Origin: Zerene cesonia
Taxonomy: Eukaryota; Arthropoda; Insecta; Lepidoptera; Pieridae
Reading direction: 5' to 3'
DNA: 64,000 nt
Assembly: GCF_012273895.1 (NCBI RefSeq)
Contig: NC_052130.1
Span: 4,960,001-5,024,000, forward strand
The notes beneath the pieces were generated by a model that searched no databases, was not told the origin of the DNA, and was given only the letters and a program-made list of their open reading frames with translations. How positions within the stretch are numbered: position 1 is the stretch's first letter; each line of letters opens with the position of its first letter. The translations under genes were made by a program, and so were the position numbers. This document shows, one piece after another, positions 32,616-46,370 of the stretch.

Positions 32616-33089
32616 GTATCAAGTACAGTACGTTTTCATCCAATGTTATTAAACCTACAACTTTCTGGGACAATAGCTATTTATCTATCATTCTCTCTAT
32701 TAACGATGATGATGAGAGAATCGATTAAAATCTTCCGTAACTACATTCAACCGCAGATCACGTAACATTGTTTTATACAGTAGCATGAATTATAATAAGA
32801 AACCACTTAATCAAATTGTTAAGCGCGACAACACGATATGACTAATCCATTATTACTATCACGGTGTGTGTGTGTATCAGCAAAAATGGTTGTGTGTGGA
32901 TAGCTGTAGTCCAGGTTTCTAGGACAAATATTTGAGCTAGATAGACTAGTAGTAATAATGAGGTAGCATAATGTATGGTTAATTTAAATACACTTGATAC
33001 CAGTCACGCTTCGCTGTTGAACGTGGTATCGTAATTGTAATAACAATAGGTTGATTAGAGAGACCGATTTATTTATTAATTTGTGTATA

Positions 33090-33285
33090 ATTATCACACG
33101 TGCCCATTTCATTTTCCTCACTCTTCCCAGTTCATCCCATCTTTCCAGTCGACAATCCTTTCCTTATCCTTTAACCCCAAAAAGGCGGGCAGCGCATTTG
33201 CATAGAAACTGCCTTTGCGAATGTTCATGGGCGTTGGTAATCGCTTAACATCAAGTTCAGTTGCCCGCTCTGACATAAAAAAACA
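33090..33285 (-). repeat. Interspersed element, family X
   Basis: TCATTTTCCTCACTCTTCCC, TTTCCTTATCCTTTAACCCC and GTTCATGGGCGTTGGTAATC, reverse orientation. Confidence 0.75.
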
Positions 33286-33289
33286 AGAA

Positions 33290-36200
33290 GAAATTAATTT
33301 CCGATCCGTAGCCACCTCAATAAGACTTAGAGATTTGGATTTTTCAGTTATACGAACGTCAATCCCACAAAAAAATATCTTAAATATGCCAATGGACACT
33401 GCATATAACAAACACTCTGTGGTTTCTTTTAGAAAAGCAGATTCGCCATTAAAACCCTGAAAGAGCCCATTAAGATCTCGACAACAAATTTAAATGTTTA
33501 AAGATTATTAAGAGTTACACGAAATATCTATATAAAAAATGGAAATAAATCATAAAATAATTATATTAAATGTTACATCAAACGCTTATAAACTAAATCA
33601 AGTTATTTTTAACAACCACTAATCACTCCAGAAAATAAACTAAAAACGTTCTTACCCCAACCCATAAGCCAATTCATCCGCTTTCAACCAAGGAATAAAC
33701 TAACTAGACTCAGCTATCGTACAAGAGCAATCAACTAATTAGACCAAGCATTAATTTCTCTTCAGCATTTGAGTTACAATGTTGTCAATATAACGTGATA
33801 CATAAATATAATAGAGTATCCATAGAATGCATTCATAGCGACGCTTTGCATTACTTTATGCAAGAGTCGGCATCAAGCAGGAGTCAGGAATGCCTTTGAA
33901 GTTTTTCATAATGGTCTCAACTATCATGGAAACAAGCTTCGAGCGAATGGCCCTTGTTGAACAAGTGGCACGTAAAAACAGGTACAATTATTTAGCTCAG
34001 AACTTGTCTAGGCTTTGAAACAGAAGCGAAACCGACAAGATTTATAGATAACAAAGATATCTTAATAGATATAATCGCATATTCTTGGGTTTTATTTTAT
34101 GCGAACGTCAAGAAAGACTTCGCAACGGATTTAAACCCACTTATTCATAATGTTATTTATATTTTCATTTATACGTAGTGTCGTTGTAATAATAATTATT
34201 ATTTTAATTACATATATATTTACTTAATACAAATTTAATAAAGTAGCAAAGAAAGAACATGCAAATATACTAGACGTACATTAAACAAATTCATTCAATA
34301 AACCCATTAATTAATTATATTATCCATAAATAGAGTGTAAAGTGAAATAAACTATTCATCATTTAATTGTTTGTTTTCTAGCATTTAAATGTTTTATAAT
34401 CTATTCATCATAGTCTGGATTATTTCCATCATATTCCTTATAATCTTTTAAATCAAGTCTAAACTGTACTACAGCTGGATGTAGAATTGATACTACTATC
34501 ACATCTATCGGATGTCGTGAAGCGCTAAGCAGTTCTTCGCCTTATTCAATACGACTCGTGTACCGATAGTAATTGTTACTGACTTATAATCCGCTAAGCA
34601 ATTTGTTCACGACGCTTCCAATGCACCCGCTAACGGATTCCGAGTCGATCGAAACAAATTTATGGGATATGCCTGGTTGTTTTCTATCTAGTCTCTGGAA
34701 GAACCGGTGGTAAATGGTCTTGTTTGAAAATCTATATTTTGACGGTGCTTCTAAAGAAGTCCAATCGAACAAATAATGTTTGAGTTTGGATAGAGTGAGA
34801 TAATATTCCCTTAATGAGTTTACATGTAAATTTCAGGCTAGTTATGTGAATCTAAACAAAGCTCCTAATAAAAAAAAAAAGTACTACCATTAAATTTATT
34901 ATCTGACGAATTTATTATCCCGCAAAATAATGAACACTCGCTATATAAAGCATTGAAATTGAATAAGTATTAAATTTAGACAATGTAATCTATCTGTATC
35001 TAGTTTTGATACGTACAATCCTTACCTAATAATATAAATGCGAAAGTGTTTGTTTGTCCTTGTTTCACGTCGCAATGTGCTAGTTTAATTACATGATTTT
35101 TGTGCCTGAAGATAGTTAGGATGCTAGGGAGTGACATAGACTTTACCGCGGCAAAACAGCTCAATCCTTATCCCATAGGACTACATGGACAATGCCGCGG
35201 CGTAAAGCTGAATTTTAATTATATTAACTTTAATGAAGGCCATTATGATAAACAGTTAGACCCAATTTGTGACAGCTTACAAGGTTTTAGTCACATTGCC
35301 TTCGATCATAGTCTTGGACCTGATATCTGTATCAGTCACTATTACAAGCGAGGTCAAATAACTTAACTTTAATGACGATTATAATGTTTTACGTGCACCT
35401 TGTAACCATTCATATATAAACTCTATTTGCAGTTAATAAAAAAATATATATATACCTACATATTCCTGGAAACATAATGATATTTTCTTTGAATCAGCAA
35501 ACACAACTTTCTTGAAATCAAGTCAATAAGTCCAGATTTCAAAATCAACATCCAAACTAGATAACTAGAAAATTATTTAAGTAAATGAGTAAATAATCAA
35601 AGATGTGACTCGTTTAAACTTAAAAAAAAAATAAGACACCAAATGTTGAATTATCACAATATTGCGCAAGCGCCGAGTGGCATTTAACTATGCCAGTTAG
35701 CCGGCCCAAAAGGAATGTGTCACAGTTACCATATGCAGCTCGGATATATTAGCCAATTTCGTTAGTTTAATGCATGAAACGAAAACATTATGACGACTTA
35801 AGACATACCAGACATAGCTCCATATTAAAATATGTTTATCCTATGTTAAGAGTATCTAATAAGGCATACGAAAACTTAAAAACAAACTTGCAAAAATAAA
35901 CTAATACGGCAACAACTAAAATGAAATAAGGTTTTTTTTTTCCCAGAGAGCAAATATCGATACACAACATGAAGTAGAAATTCTAGATCTGATCCAACAT
36001 AGAAAATTCGAAGATTAAGGTATGTCCAGTATTTTATTATTGTATGAATCATTAAAGTGGCAAATGAAAGCTTGTTAATAGCACGATACACTGCAGTCCA
36101 GCTTTCCGGCAGAGGCAGATCAACGATAATTATGCTAACCACATTGTAATCACCGAAGCATGGCTCAAAACGGAGGAAGTGAAAATGTGAGGTGCGGTTT

Positions 36201-37780
36201 ATAATTGTCCGATATAAGGGATCAGATGAACTTTCGCGAACAGAAAGTGTTATAACTCTACCTCGAGAGCCAGGTATTCGGTTATTGCCCATTGTCCTTC
36301 TGACTTAAACAAGAACCACGCGGCTTGTTATGTTAAAATTGCTGTCCGTGTGCGCAGGTAATGGCATTGCATATTTCGTGAATGAAACTGTCACTTCAGT
36401 TATGTTAAGTGGAGATGTATAAATTGCATGAGGAGAAAGTCTTTATATTTAAACTCTTGAATGGTAAACAGTGTCCCTTAGAGTATCGTTAACGTTTTTA
36501 TTTTGAGTCGGCTCCTAAACGAAAACTTTCTCAATGGCTATTGATCTTTCTTGGAATTTCGATGAACACAGACGTATACAGTGCACACACACAATGCGTG
36601 TTCTATACTAAACTATCACTTCGAACAAAAATTCATACGAACATAGAAATCAACATTTTACAAGTAATCACAAAACCCTCCGAGAAAAATTCTGATAACC
36701 AAAATCACTCACATTCAAAATCAGCACGTAGGCATGTATTGGCATAATTTTTAGCCATCCGACGCCGATAGGCCCCGAGCCGCCCACAGCGACCTACATA
36801 ACAACAATTGCTCTAATGGCTAATTGACCCGTCGCCTGCTGTACCGACACTATTAAATTATCACACACTTGCATAGTAAAGGTAATTGTCTCCAATCGCC
36901 CTGTAACCTTATGCGACCTGCACGTCGGCTGCTGCATATATAAATGTTTTGATTTAAAGCGATTTTGAATTCAATGTTTTTACTGATCACCTAATCTATA
37001 AAAGACATTCAACAATTTAATGGGAAATTCATCTCTTGACATTTAAGCCTTGTTATATAAGAACGTCAGTAACGGTTCAGATTTTGTTTTGTTGTACAGA
37101 TTAATCTCGAGTTCATTAAGACTGAAAACTACAAGGTTTCAAAACCTCGTAGAGTAAAATAATCGAGGATTCGATTATACAGCAGCATCCATATTTCTTT
37201 ACTTCTTTGTTGTATATGAAGGCAGATAAATCATGTTGTTTTTCGACGGTTTACTAACCAGTTTATAAAACGACAAAGAAAAATATAAAATAAAAACTTA
37301 AACATATCAGTTGCTAGTTTTGATCGAAATTAGGTTACAAATTTTTAAGCAACTGAAGACGCAAATACCGTATATAATAGAGAAATAGTGAAAACATATG
37401 GACTTCAACGAAGACATGTGGTATCCGACCCCAATTAAAGGAGTCTGATCGATGATGATCCAGCCAGATGATGATGAGATGGATTAAATAATGTGGGAAA
37501 CATTGACGACTTTGCAAAACTAATGCTAACAATATAATATCCGATTATTTTCAATTTACTCTCTAGACTAACTATATCACTGAACCTAGATCAAAATAGA
37601 TCAGAGCTATAATGAAATGCATATTTAATAACGATGCAAATTGCTCTGTGGCTTGTTTATTTTACGTCGACTACTTTTTATTTTATAGCCTGTCATTGGT
37701 ACCTAATGAGATTCCGTGTTTATTGTAAATTATTTGGTTTTATTGTGGTTCATCTATGCATTTGTTTAGATGAATTTTTA
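33290..37780. other. Non-coding stretch, no gene found
   Basis: AT-rich. It includes a LINE-tail-like fragment near 35030-35190 and a non-repetitive GC-richer patch at 36755-36940. A 138-codon minus-strand reading frame at 35876-36292 has no recognisable family or gene context. Confidence 0.45.
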
Positions 37781-37784
37781 TTAT

Positions 37785-37970
37785 ATACTAGCTGCACCCG
37801 GCAAACGCTGTTCTGCCTTACTCTTATCATTTAGGGGTATGAAAAATAGATGTTGGCCGATTCTCATAGACACCGGATAAGCACAAAAAATTTAATCGAA
37901 ATCGGTCAAGTCATTTAGGAGGAGTATGGCAACGAAAACTGTGACACGAGAATTTTATATATTAGATTAA
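37785..37970 (+). repeat. LINE-tail-like fragment
   Basis: CTAGCTGCACCCGGCAAACG, CTGTTCTGCCTTACTCTTAT and TGTGACACGAGAATTTTATA. Sister of the copy at 15513-15690. Confidence 0.8.
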
Positions 37971-38559
37971 TATAAATAATCATGGCGTCCCAGGTTTACC
38001 TGTACTTTTGCAATTGTAAATATTTATATTTCTTTTAATTATTTAGATGAACTCAACCAATTTCTAGGTCGGAACAAATTCGATCCATTTTCCATTTCCA
38101 CTGCAAGAGACACAATAGACTGTAAATAGAAATATAGTTTCATTAATACTACCTGTTACAACTTAAAAATTAAGTAGAAATAAAATTTTAACGAATAAAA
38201 TAATAGTAAAATTATAAGCCATTACATGAACATTTTCAAAACCAACTAAAACGATTAAGTACCGACGTATTTCGACCCAATTTTTCGTATGAAAAGCGTG
38301 CTTTATCTTCAACAAAACCGTTAAATCCACAAACCAGTTTAATTAGCAGATCAAAAGAAATATCTCGAAACTACATTTTATGAAATAAGAAGGATAAAAA
38401 GGCATATATATAATATTAGTACACCATTTTATTATAATGAATGAGGTAAAATTTTATTCTAATTAAATAGCTAACGTTTTTAAAAAGGCTAAAACACAAA
38501 CAAGTTACACAACTAAACCATTGAGCGTACATTTTATTAACTTATTACTTTATTTATCA

Positions 38560-38800
38560 CTAGCTGTTGCCCGCAGCTTCGCCCGCGCGGTCTTAATAAA
38601 TTTACATGGTACAAGCTTTCATCCCCTATTTTTTCCCTTTGGGGGTAGAATTTATCAAGATCCTTTCTAAGTGGATGCCTACTTCACAACATCTATCTGC
38701 ATGCCAAATTTCAGGCCGATCCGTCCAGTGGCTTGGGCTGTTGGCATTGATAGGTCATTATGTCAGTCAGTCACCTTTGACCTTTATATATTGAGAAGAA
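38560..38800 (+). repeat. LINE-tail-like fragment (different family)
   Basis: ACTAGCTGTTGCCCGCAGCT, TCGCCCGCGCGGTC, AAATTTCAGGCCGATCCGTC and a GTCAGTCAGTCACC end: a typical non-LTR retroelement 3' tail. Confidence 0.7.
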
Positions 38801-39013
38801 TAACAATTTTCATGATATATTTAAAAGTCAAACTTTTTATATAAATAGGAACATTTCCATGTAATATGCGAAGAGCATAATATAATAAGAATAATAAGAA
38901 TATTATCTACGTCGAATTATGAAACTATTTAGAGAGGTTTTTAAATGCATGGAATAGCTAGAAATATTCCTACATTTACAAAGATCAAACACCAAGTATC
39001 TAGATATTTGTAC

Positions 39014-39046
39014 CACATGAGTAGAACAGAATCATCTACTCATGTG
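39014..39046. repeat. Perfect 12-bp inverted repeat
   Basis: CACATGAGTAGA (39014-39025) pairs exactly with TCTACTCATGTG (39035-39046); 9-nt loop ACAGAATCA. Confidence 0.85.
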
Positions 39047-39999
39047 CTTATTCTACTGACACCTAATTATAACTTATCTACAAATGATAGGATTTTTTTA
39101 TTTGAAACATGATCACCGTTGCGAATAGGCATATAATTATATCACTACAACCGTATCCTCGTTGGTGTATTAGATTTTAGAATGTAATATTAAATAAACA
39201 ATCGTAAAAAATGATTGATGTATAGAACTTGATAATAAAATCCAAATGGAATCTTATACGAGTGCGAAGCGAACACCATCGCGACAGTTGTCACTAAATA
39301 ACTTAGGTTAGGTTCATAGAGAATTATCAAAATAATAGATGAGATATAGAAAATCATTCTAAGTATTTCGAATCCTTGGACAAATCCTTACTAATGTTTT
39401 AAATGCGGAAGTGTGGTAATTAATTATCATTCTTCCAAAAACGCAAAGAATCGAATTTATTTTCTGAACATTGTATCTACGGAGTGATATAGGGTATATT
39501 TTTACTATAGTAAAACATCTTATTCCTATTGGAATTCCTTTTGATCGCGAGAGCAGAGCCGCAGATCGAGATTAGTTGTATATATATGAAATATATTCTT
39601 CATTTAAATAAATTAAATTTCCGGAATGATGCCTCATTTTTAACGTTTTTTGTATGTGGTAGTTTAAGACGCTTCAGCACGAATTGAGCAAGAACGCATC
39701 GGGCGGTACCAAAAAAAAAAAATTAAATACTATTATTAGGCAATCGTTTAAAACTATCTATTTCACAACTGCGAGTTTAATATAATTGAAAAAACGTTCC
39801 TGCTTATTCCAGAACATTAAATTACTTTCCATAAGATTCATTATTTTAACAATATACAATAAGTCGCTATTAATACGCTTATCATACCTTGACTAGACGT
39901 AACTGGGTAACATAACTCTCTTTAGCGATACCCTTTTTTTAATATTTCCATTAAATAATTAACATCAAGAAGGACACCATAAATTATATTAAAAAAAAC

Positions 40000-40180
40000 A
40001 AGCTTCATATTTAGAAATTAAAAACTTTTTAATGTATTTTAACACGATTTATTAATTATAGTATTAACCCGACGTTTCGAACACTTTACAGCGAGCGTGG
40101 TCGAGTCTCCCCGTGACCCCCCGTTCTAAATGTATAATACTCGCGTAAAATCAAACACAAGAAAATGCTAAGCTTCATAT
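40000..40180 (+). mobile_element. Short element with 11-bp target duplication, internal segment in orientation 2
   Basis: AAGCTTCATAT at 40000-40010 is repeated exactly at 40170-40180 around a 159-bp element. Its ends (TTAGAAATT and CTCGCGTAAAATCAAACACA to AGAAAATGCT) match the element at 32451-32605. The middle, however, reads GACGTTTCGAACACTTTACA, the reverse complement of the other copy's middle. No coding capacity. Confidence 0.75.
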
Positions 40181-40780
40181 CTTTTACTATTGCGAAGCGC
40201 TCTCCCAACATGGCCATGTCCTTACGCGCTGTCATTTTGCCGCACTGACCGCTCAGTGACTCGATAGAGCGAGCAAATTATCTCAGATTACAATCTTAAT
40301 GAAGCCAATGTTCATTTGATTAATTATTCATCAGTCTACAATCTACATATATACTGTATTGATAAAAAAAAACATGAAGAACGCGCTAACGAATGTGCAT
40401 AAGATATCATATCAACTTAAACATGATGATAATTAAAAATCGTAGAACTAGAAAAAAGTTAACTCGTCGACTCGAAATTGCTGCAGTACGTGAGGCACGA
40501 TTTCATGTAATTACTAATTATAAAGCTCTCATATCAATGGGTTTGCCTCGCTCCCAATGGCGCCACTAAATTGGCCGAGCGAAAAGAAAGCTAGTATCGA
40601 ATGCAATCTAAGTCTGTATTTACACTCTCTTGTTATGTCTCGAGCAATAAGACGCGAGTCGCGATATAGGATATCCCTATAAATAATAAAGAAGGGATAA
40701 TGTGTAGATGAATTATGAAAAACATATTGGGTCACGTTCGTATCAATGCGATCACTTTTCATACTGATAAAATATTATAA

Positions 40781-40980
40781 TACTAGCTGCGCCCCGCGGT
40801 TTTACCCGCGTAAGTCCGTATCCCGTAGGAATATCGGGACAAAAAATGCCTTTATGTTATACCAGTTGTCCAGCTGTCTACGTACCAATTTTCATTGCAA
40901 TCGGTTCAGTAGTTTTGCGTGAAAGAGCAACAAACACACACATCCTTACAATGCTCCGCATTGATAATATTAGTAGGATT
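40781..40980 (+). repeat. Family Y element
   Basis: ACTAGCTGCGCCCCGCGGTT to GATAATATTAGTAGGAT, full length. Confidence 0.85.
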
Positions 40981-41732
40981 ATAATTATAATATTACACGA
41001 CAAGTTGATATATCATTTGGTATAGCAGAACTATGAATTGTTACTTTTTTCAGATTATATAATTGTAATGTTATTTAAATGTTTTTGTTGCATGTTTTGT
41101 TATTTAAATGTGTACTTTTGTGCAGAGCTTACCTTGAGATTTAAATACACATCCGTACACACAAACCACGTCAGAATTGACGTAACTTCAATCCCTGTCA
41201 GTTTCTGTCCATCTACAACTGATTACCACCGAAAGTTACACGCGGCATATCTCCCATCAGGCGTCAGTCCCGTGGGCGCACGTCGCTACCCACGGCGAGA
41301 GACGTCCGGTGAGTGTGAAGGCATAACACTTTCACTGAACTAATCGCCTGTCTACATTTCGCGCATTGACATTGACAAGAGAAAGAATCCCATTACAAGC
41401 TCGCAATTTGCCCCGCGTAATGAGCAACTAATCCATTACGAGGATGAAAGTCAGTAATCTGTCGTTTCAAATTGTTTTTATACAACACGCCTCTATGCAA
41501 ATTGAGTTTTTTTATCAGCACTCCGATTCGATCCGAGGCTATGAATAATATGCAAGTGCTAACAAATGATCATCTTCCGTTACTTTCATCTATGTTCAAA
41601 TTACTAAGATCGCTTTCTGGTTTACAGCAAAGAATAACAAGCAATTCGAAACTTTAAGCGTTAATATAATGAGCTGCAATTTTATAAAAAATATTAAAAA
41701 GATAAGTATTAGGGCCATTATAATCCTACTAA

Positions 41733-41934
41733 TATTATACATGCGAAAATTTGTAAGGATGTGTGTGTGTTTGTTGCTCTTTCACGCAAAAACGACTAAA
41801 CCAATTGCAGTGAAATTTGGTACGTAGAAGGCTGCACAACTGGAATAACATATAGGCAACTTTTTATCCCGATATTCCTAAGGGAGACGGACTTACGCGG
41901 GTGAAACCGCGGGGCGCAGCTAGTATAATTTTAA
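41733..41934 (-). repeat. Family Y element
   Basis: CTACTAATATTATACATGCG to GAAACCGCGGGGCGCAGCTA, reverse orientation. It lies about 750 bp from the forward copy at 40781, so the two form a large inverted pair. Confidence 0.85.
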
Positions 41935-43629
41935 TTTAGAATCTCCATTTTATTTCATTATTTCGCGATTTAAAATAATTTTCTTGAACGGCCAGGATTC
42001 GACTTACTCTTACTTCTTTATATCTTAGCAATTAAGAATATAGGTATGTATGATGTTAAAGCATATATAACTATTTACCCGAACCTTACATTTTATATTT
42101 AAACCCAATACCTACAAACCCACCGATATATTTAAAAAGCGTTTCATTAAATCAATATCTTCGAAAGACTTTTTGCTCCCACAAACCCGATAACATTTAT
42201 AAATCGATTGAGTTCGTTGTGCTAATATTGATTGCTTTTCCGTTAAACAACTATCGGCGAACGACAGGCAATTTCCCGCGCAATCATTATTGCGCCAAAC
42301 AGATTGATCAGAAAAAATAATATGATACATTAGTATGAAATAAAACAAATGTTGATGGATAGTGTTGTAAATAATGTAATCATTATAAAAAATATAAATT
42401 TAACTAAAATGCTGTGTATAAAAATGAGTATTTTTATGAATATTTCATTAAAAAAACGAATAAGACCCTAAATCACTTCTTTCTATTTTCATTGTCATTT
42501 GTATGTTACCTGTATATAGCCATAGTTATAAAAAAATACATACAGAGAATATTTCTTACACAAATATTTTTATATTCATTTCATTTGAATTAATTTTGTT
42601 AGAGTACTCTAAACCGTTTATACTATATTACCGTAATCCGTTCCAATCTTTTTCCTTTTCTAATTTCCAAATAATCAGCCAGTGCCTTACCTGCAAAGAA
42701 AAAAAAACAAAATTAAAAATGGAACGGAACCATGGAACATTCCAGAATGTCTCAGATAGCTATGGAGATATACATGTGAATTTCTTGCGAATAATGTCAG
42801 GGAAATTACCATGAAACGTGATCAAAATATATACGATATGAGATGCATATCGTAAGAAATGGCTTGTAAACAACAATTTAATTTAAATTAACATGTTTTC
42901 TTACGCTATTTATATGGACTTCATACATTCGTGTGCTGGTATAGTTCATGTTGTTGTTAAGATGAAATTTTTAGTTTTCTAGTGTTTACAAAAGTACACA
43001 TACTCATATCTTTATTCACTAACATACAGTAAATGAATACACAACTGCGCAGCAAATTGAACAACTATATTATTAATATTAATTCTAAAACAAATGCGTA
43101 CATAACGTATTTACAAATAAAATAAAAAAACAACGTAAATTATCAATCGAGGCTATTCAAACAACAGGTAAACACTAACCCTAAATAAACCTACGTCTAA
43201 AGCAAATAAATTTACTAGAATTCCCATAGCTTCGAACATTATTATGCGCTAAATTGAACTCCCCTTGTAACACGATCGCTTCGCTAATTCCCCATTTAAC
43301 GTCCCGGGAAACGGTTAACGTACCTATCGCTTTTACACCTGGAATCGCTTTGAGGTCACTGACTTAATGTTGTTTACAATGTAAGAGAATCTTTGGCGGA
43401 GCTGGACTTTTATTTATTAGGGAAGTTTATTTATCTGCAGTTGAGGAATAACTATTCTAAGCTTACACTATTGCACGATTTCACGTGCCTAATGTTGAAA
43501 GTGAGTTTGAAACATTATAAAAATAGTACCACACTTATAAAACTATTTTTATTTAATTTGTTTTAATTATGACTTTATTAATGTATGAATGTTTGTGCTC
43601 GCGTATGGAAAATATTGCACATAGAGGAT

Positions 43630-43830
43630 ATCACTAGCTGCGCCGCGCGGTTTCAACCGCAGACGAACCCGCGCAACAGCAAGTATTTCTGTAGCCTACG
43701 TGCTTTGACGATACATAAACTACATCACCGCAATGTATCATCAAAATACTCTGAGTGGCTTACGCATGAAAGAGCAACAAATAAACATACATCCTTTTCA
43801 ACTTTCACGTTTATAATATTAGCAGGATTT
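43630..43830 (+). repeat. Diverged family Y element
   Basis: ACTAGCTGCGCCGCGCGGTT at one end, AAAGAGCAACAAATAAACAT and TTTATAATATTAGCAGGATT at the other; the middle is replaced or diverged. Confidence 0.75.
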
Positions 43831-44040
43831 CTAAATGTCATCCTCAACTGATGTATTATGTATTCGTACGAATGCGAGAGAACAAAGCGATATCTTATAT
43901 TTGTTATATTAGTTTATATTCAAGAGAAATACGCATTCTACCACCCACCAGGCAAAATTGAGCAACATTGGAAATATCATACAAATTACATCACTCGCCA
44001 TTCATGATATTGATGTAGCGCATAAAACGGAACGAAAATA

Positions 44041-44140
44041 AAACATAACAATTATTTCGGTGCGCAAACAAACGCGATACGTAGCGGATGTGACGTCACA
44101 GTGCGATTTAGGAAGCGCACGCGCACGTTTGGCGGGCACA
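44041..44140. promoter_or_regulatory. GC-rich patch with CRE and E2F-type sites
   Basis: TGACGTCA at 44091-44098 is a full cAMP-response element. TTTGGCGGG at 44128-44136 fits an E2F site. GCGCACGCGCAC lies between them, in otherwise AT-rich, non-repetitive DNA. It could be a promoter or enhancer; no attached exon was identified. Confidence 0.4.
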
Positions 44141-46154
44141 TACAATTTACAAGATTTCGGAATGTGAATGCCTACCGCGTATCTCCGATCTCTGAATGAG
44201 GGGCCAATAGTGAAAAAGATGATGACATTCGTTTTTTAATTACGCATAATTGTCTAAGAGCCAGTACTTGTAGATTAAGTCACTGACAACCTATTACACA
44301 CTTTATACGCTCACAGATTTGTCATTTCCAGACGGGAGCATATCCAGATGTTAACAGTAAGTAAGTATTACAGGAGTTGCGAAACTGACCATAAATGCCG
44401 ATGGCATTTACATAAATTAATATTATTTTAGTTCATTATATTCATTCTTTCTAGTGCACAATATATTTAAATATTTTCATCACATAAAATATAAATTGTA
44501 ATAATACAAAATAAATCAAATACGTTCTATAGCGATAAGAGTTATGAAATATCAACATAAAGGGAACTCCGAAGCGTAACCTACATTCAATCGCCTTGAA
44601 CCATATTTAATTTTATGCTCCATAAAAATGTTTATTTCATTGAAAGCTTTTCAAACGAGTCCGAGTATGATCACGACTAAAAACTTTTCCATTTGTTTGT
44701 GTACCTTCGGGTTATCCAACTCCAGAAAGAAGCCTTTAAATTGTCAGAAGTGGCCCAAATTTAAAGGGGACCACATGGGCTTTCAAACAAAAAAAGAATC
44801 ACAAAAATCGCTTCACCCAATATAAGTTACGAGGTAACACTACAAAAGTATACATTTACTCTTGTGTAAAAGTAGCTAGAAGAATCTATAAAAGTTCACA
44901 AAAATGCGTCATCACATAGGTAGCTATGAACCAGCCCGACTAACAATTGGTAACCAGGGCGGAACTATCGCACCATCGGACCTTACACAATACGTTACTG
45001 CGTTACATGCTGACGGTCACATGACATTTGCTTACAACACAAACATGGATAAAAATATTTTCAAAATTGAAATCTTCTGAAGAAGCAGCATGAAAAGTAT
45101 ACAGTGCGGGTTAATTTTTTAGTAATAACAACAGATATAATTCATAATTGCCATAAAATAACGATCAATTTCGTATAAGCATTTAAATATTTGACCCTAA
45201 AATTAATAGTTTGTATTTATTAATTAGTCCTCGGCCTAAAATGCTGAATAACATCATTATTATTAATTCAACCAAAATACAGAAGAATTTATCTAAAATA
45301 AAACTTCATTTACGAATAGCACGAATAAAAACCAGGAAATTAAAATAGTTTCATACATGTATTAAGACGATCTAATTTTCGAGTATTATCATATAATAAC
45401 TATGGAATTATACCGTCTTGTAAGCGTGAGAACACATTTTTATACCATCCAACCTTGACATTGCCTCATTAAACTTTATAATTCCATTGTAATTATTGTA
45501 ATACGAAACTAAGGAATTAGTGGTTTAAGCAAAGCATGTAATCAACATCATATCTTGGTGGAGCATTTATTACCTTTATTAAATTTAACTTATTTTGTTT
45601 ATTTCTTTACAAATAATTACAACTAGTTGATAGTTCTAAAGTACCAAACTCATTCTAGTGGTTTCCTTTCTTATCGAAGTTAGCCGAAAATTGGTAGGTG
45701 CTTTTAACAGTTATCCAAATTTTATAGCTTGTGCTTGGGCTTGTTAAATTGTAACTAGATTAAATAGACATATTGTTTTAAATATTTGTAAATTGTTATT
45801 AACAAGGATATTTTATAGCTTATAAATATCCCTATAGACACGTAACCGATACGACACGATAAACGTTGCAAAACGTCGAAAATCGATGTCACCACGATAC
45901 AAAAGGTTATCGCGGTTTGCCACTCATTGCTGTGTGATAATTAATTATTATACACTTAATCGTCTAAAGACTTTATAAGTAATCCTTCTGTCTTCTATAA
46001 GCTCTATTGTTATGTTAAGGTATATTTATGGTGAGGACTCAGGGACATGATTATTTTATCTATTCAAATTAAAATCAAAATCGGTACTATGTTTTAGCCC
46101 AGAAAGCGTAAAACACACACAAACTTTTCTCTCACATATACAACACTAGCATTA

Positions 46155-46370
46155 GCATAGCATTCTGCAAGCGGCTTCGCCCGCGTATTTCAACGAAATT
46201 CCCACAGGCATGATACCGTTCACCTCGGTAAATAGTAGTATATAGCCTCTCTATAGACTCTCAACTACCTCCATACACAAAAATCATAACATAGAATCGC
46301 TCCGCTGCGATGTGAAAGGAAGATAAACAAACACACTTACATATTTATAATATGAGTAAGGATTAAATAA
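46155..46370 (+). repeat. LINE-tail-like fragment
   Basis: GCAAGCGGCTTCGCCCGCGT, TCGCTCCGCTGCGATGTGAA and a TTATAATATGAGTAAGGATT end. Confidence 0.65.

Noticed and set aside
35876..36292. 138-codon minus-strand frame
   Set aside because: No recognisable domain, no splice or promoter context and AT-rich codon use; most likely chance.
39300..39314. Insect telomere-type TTAGG repeats
   Set aside because: Only two to three units; far too short to be meaningful.
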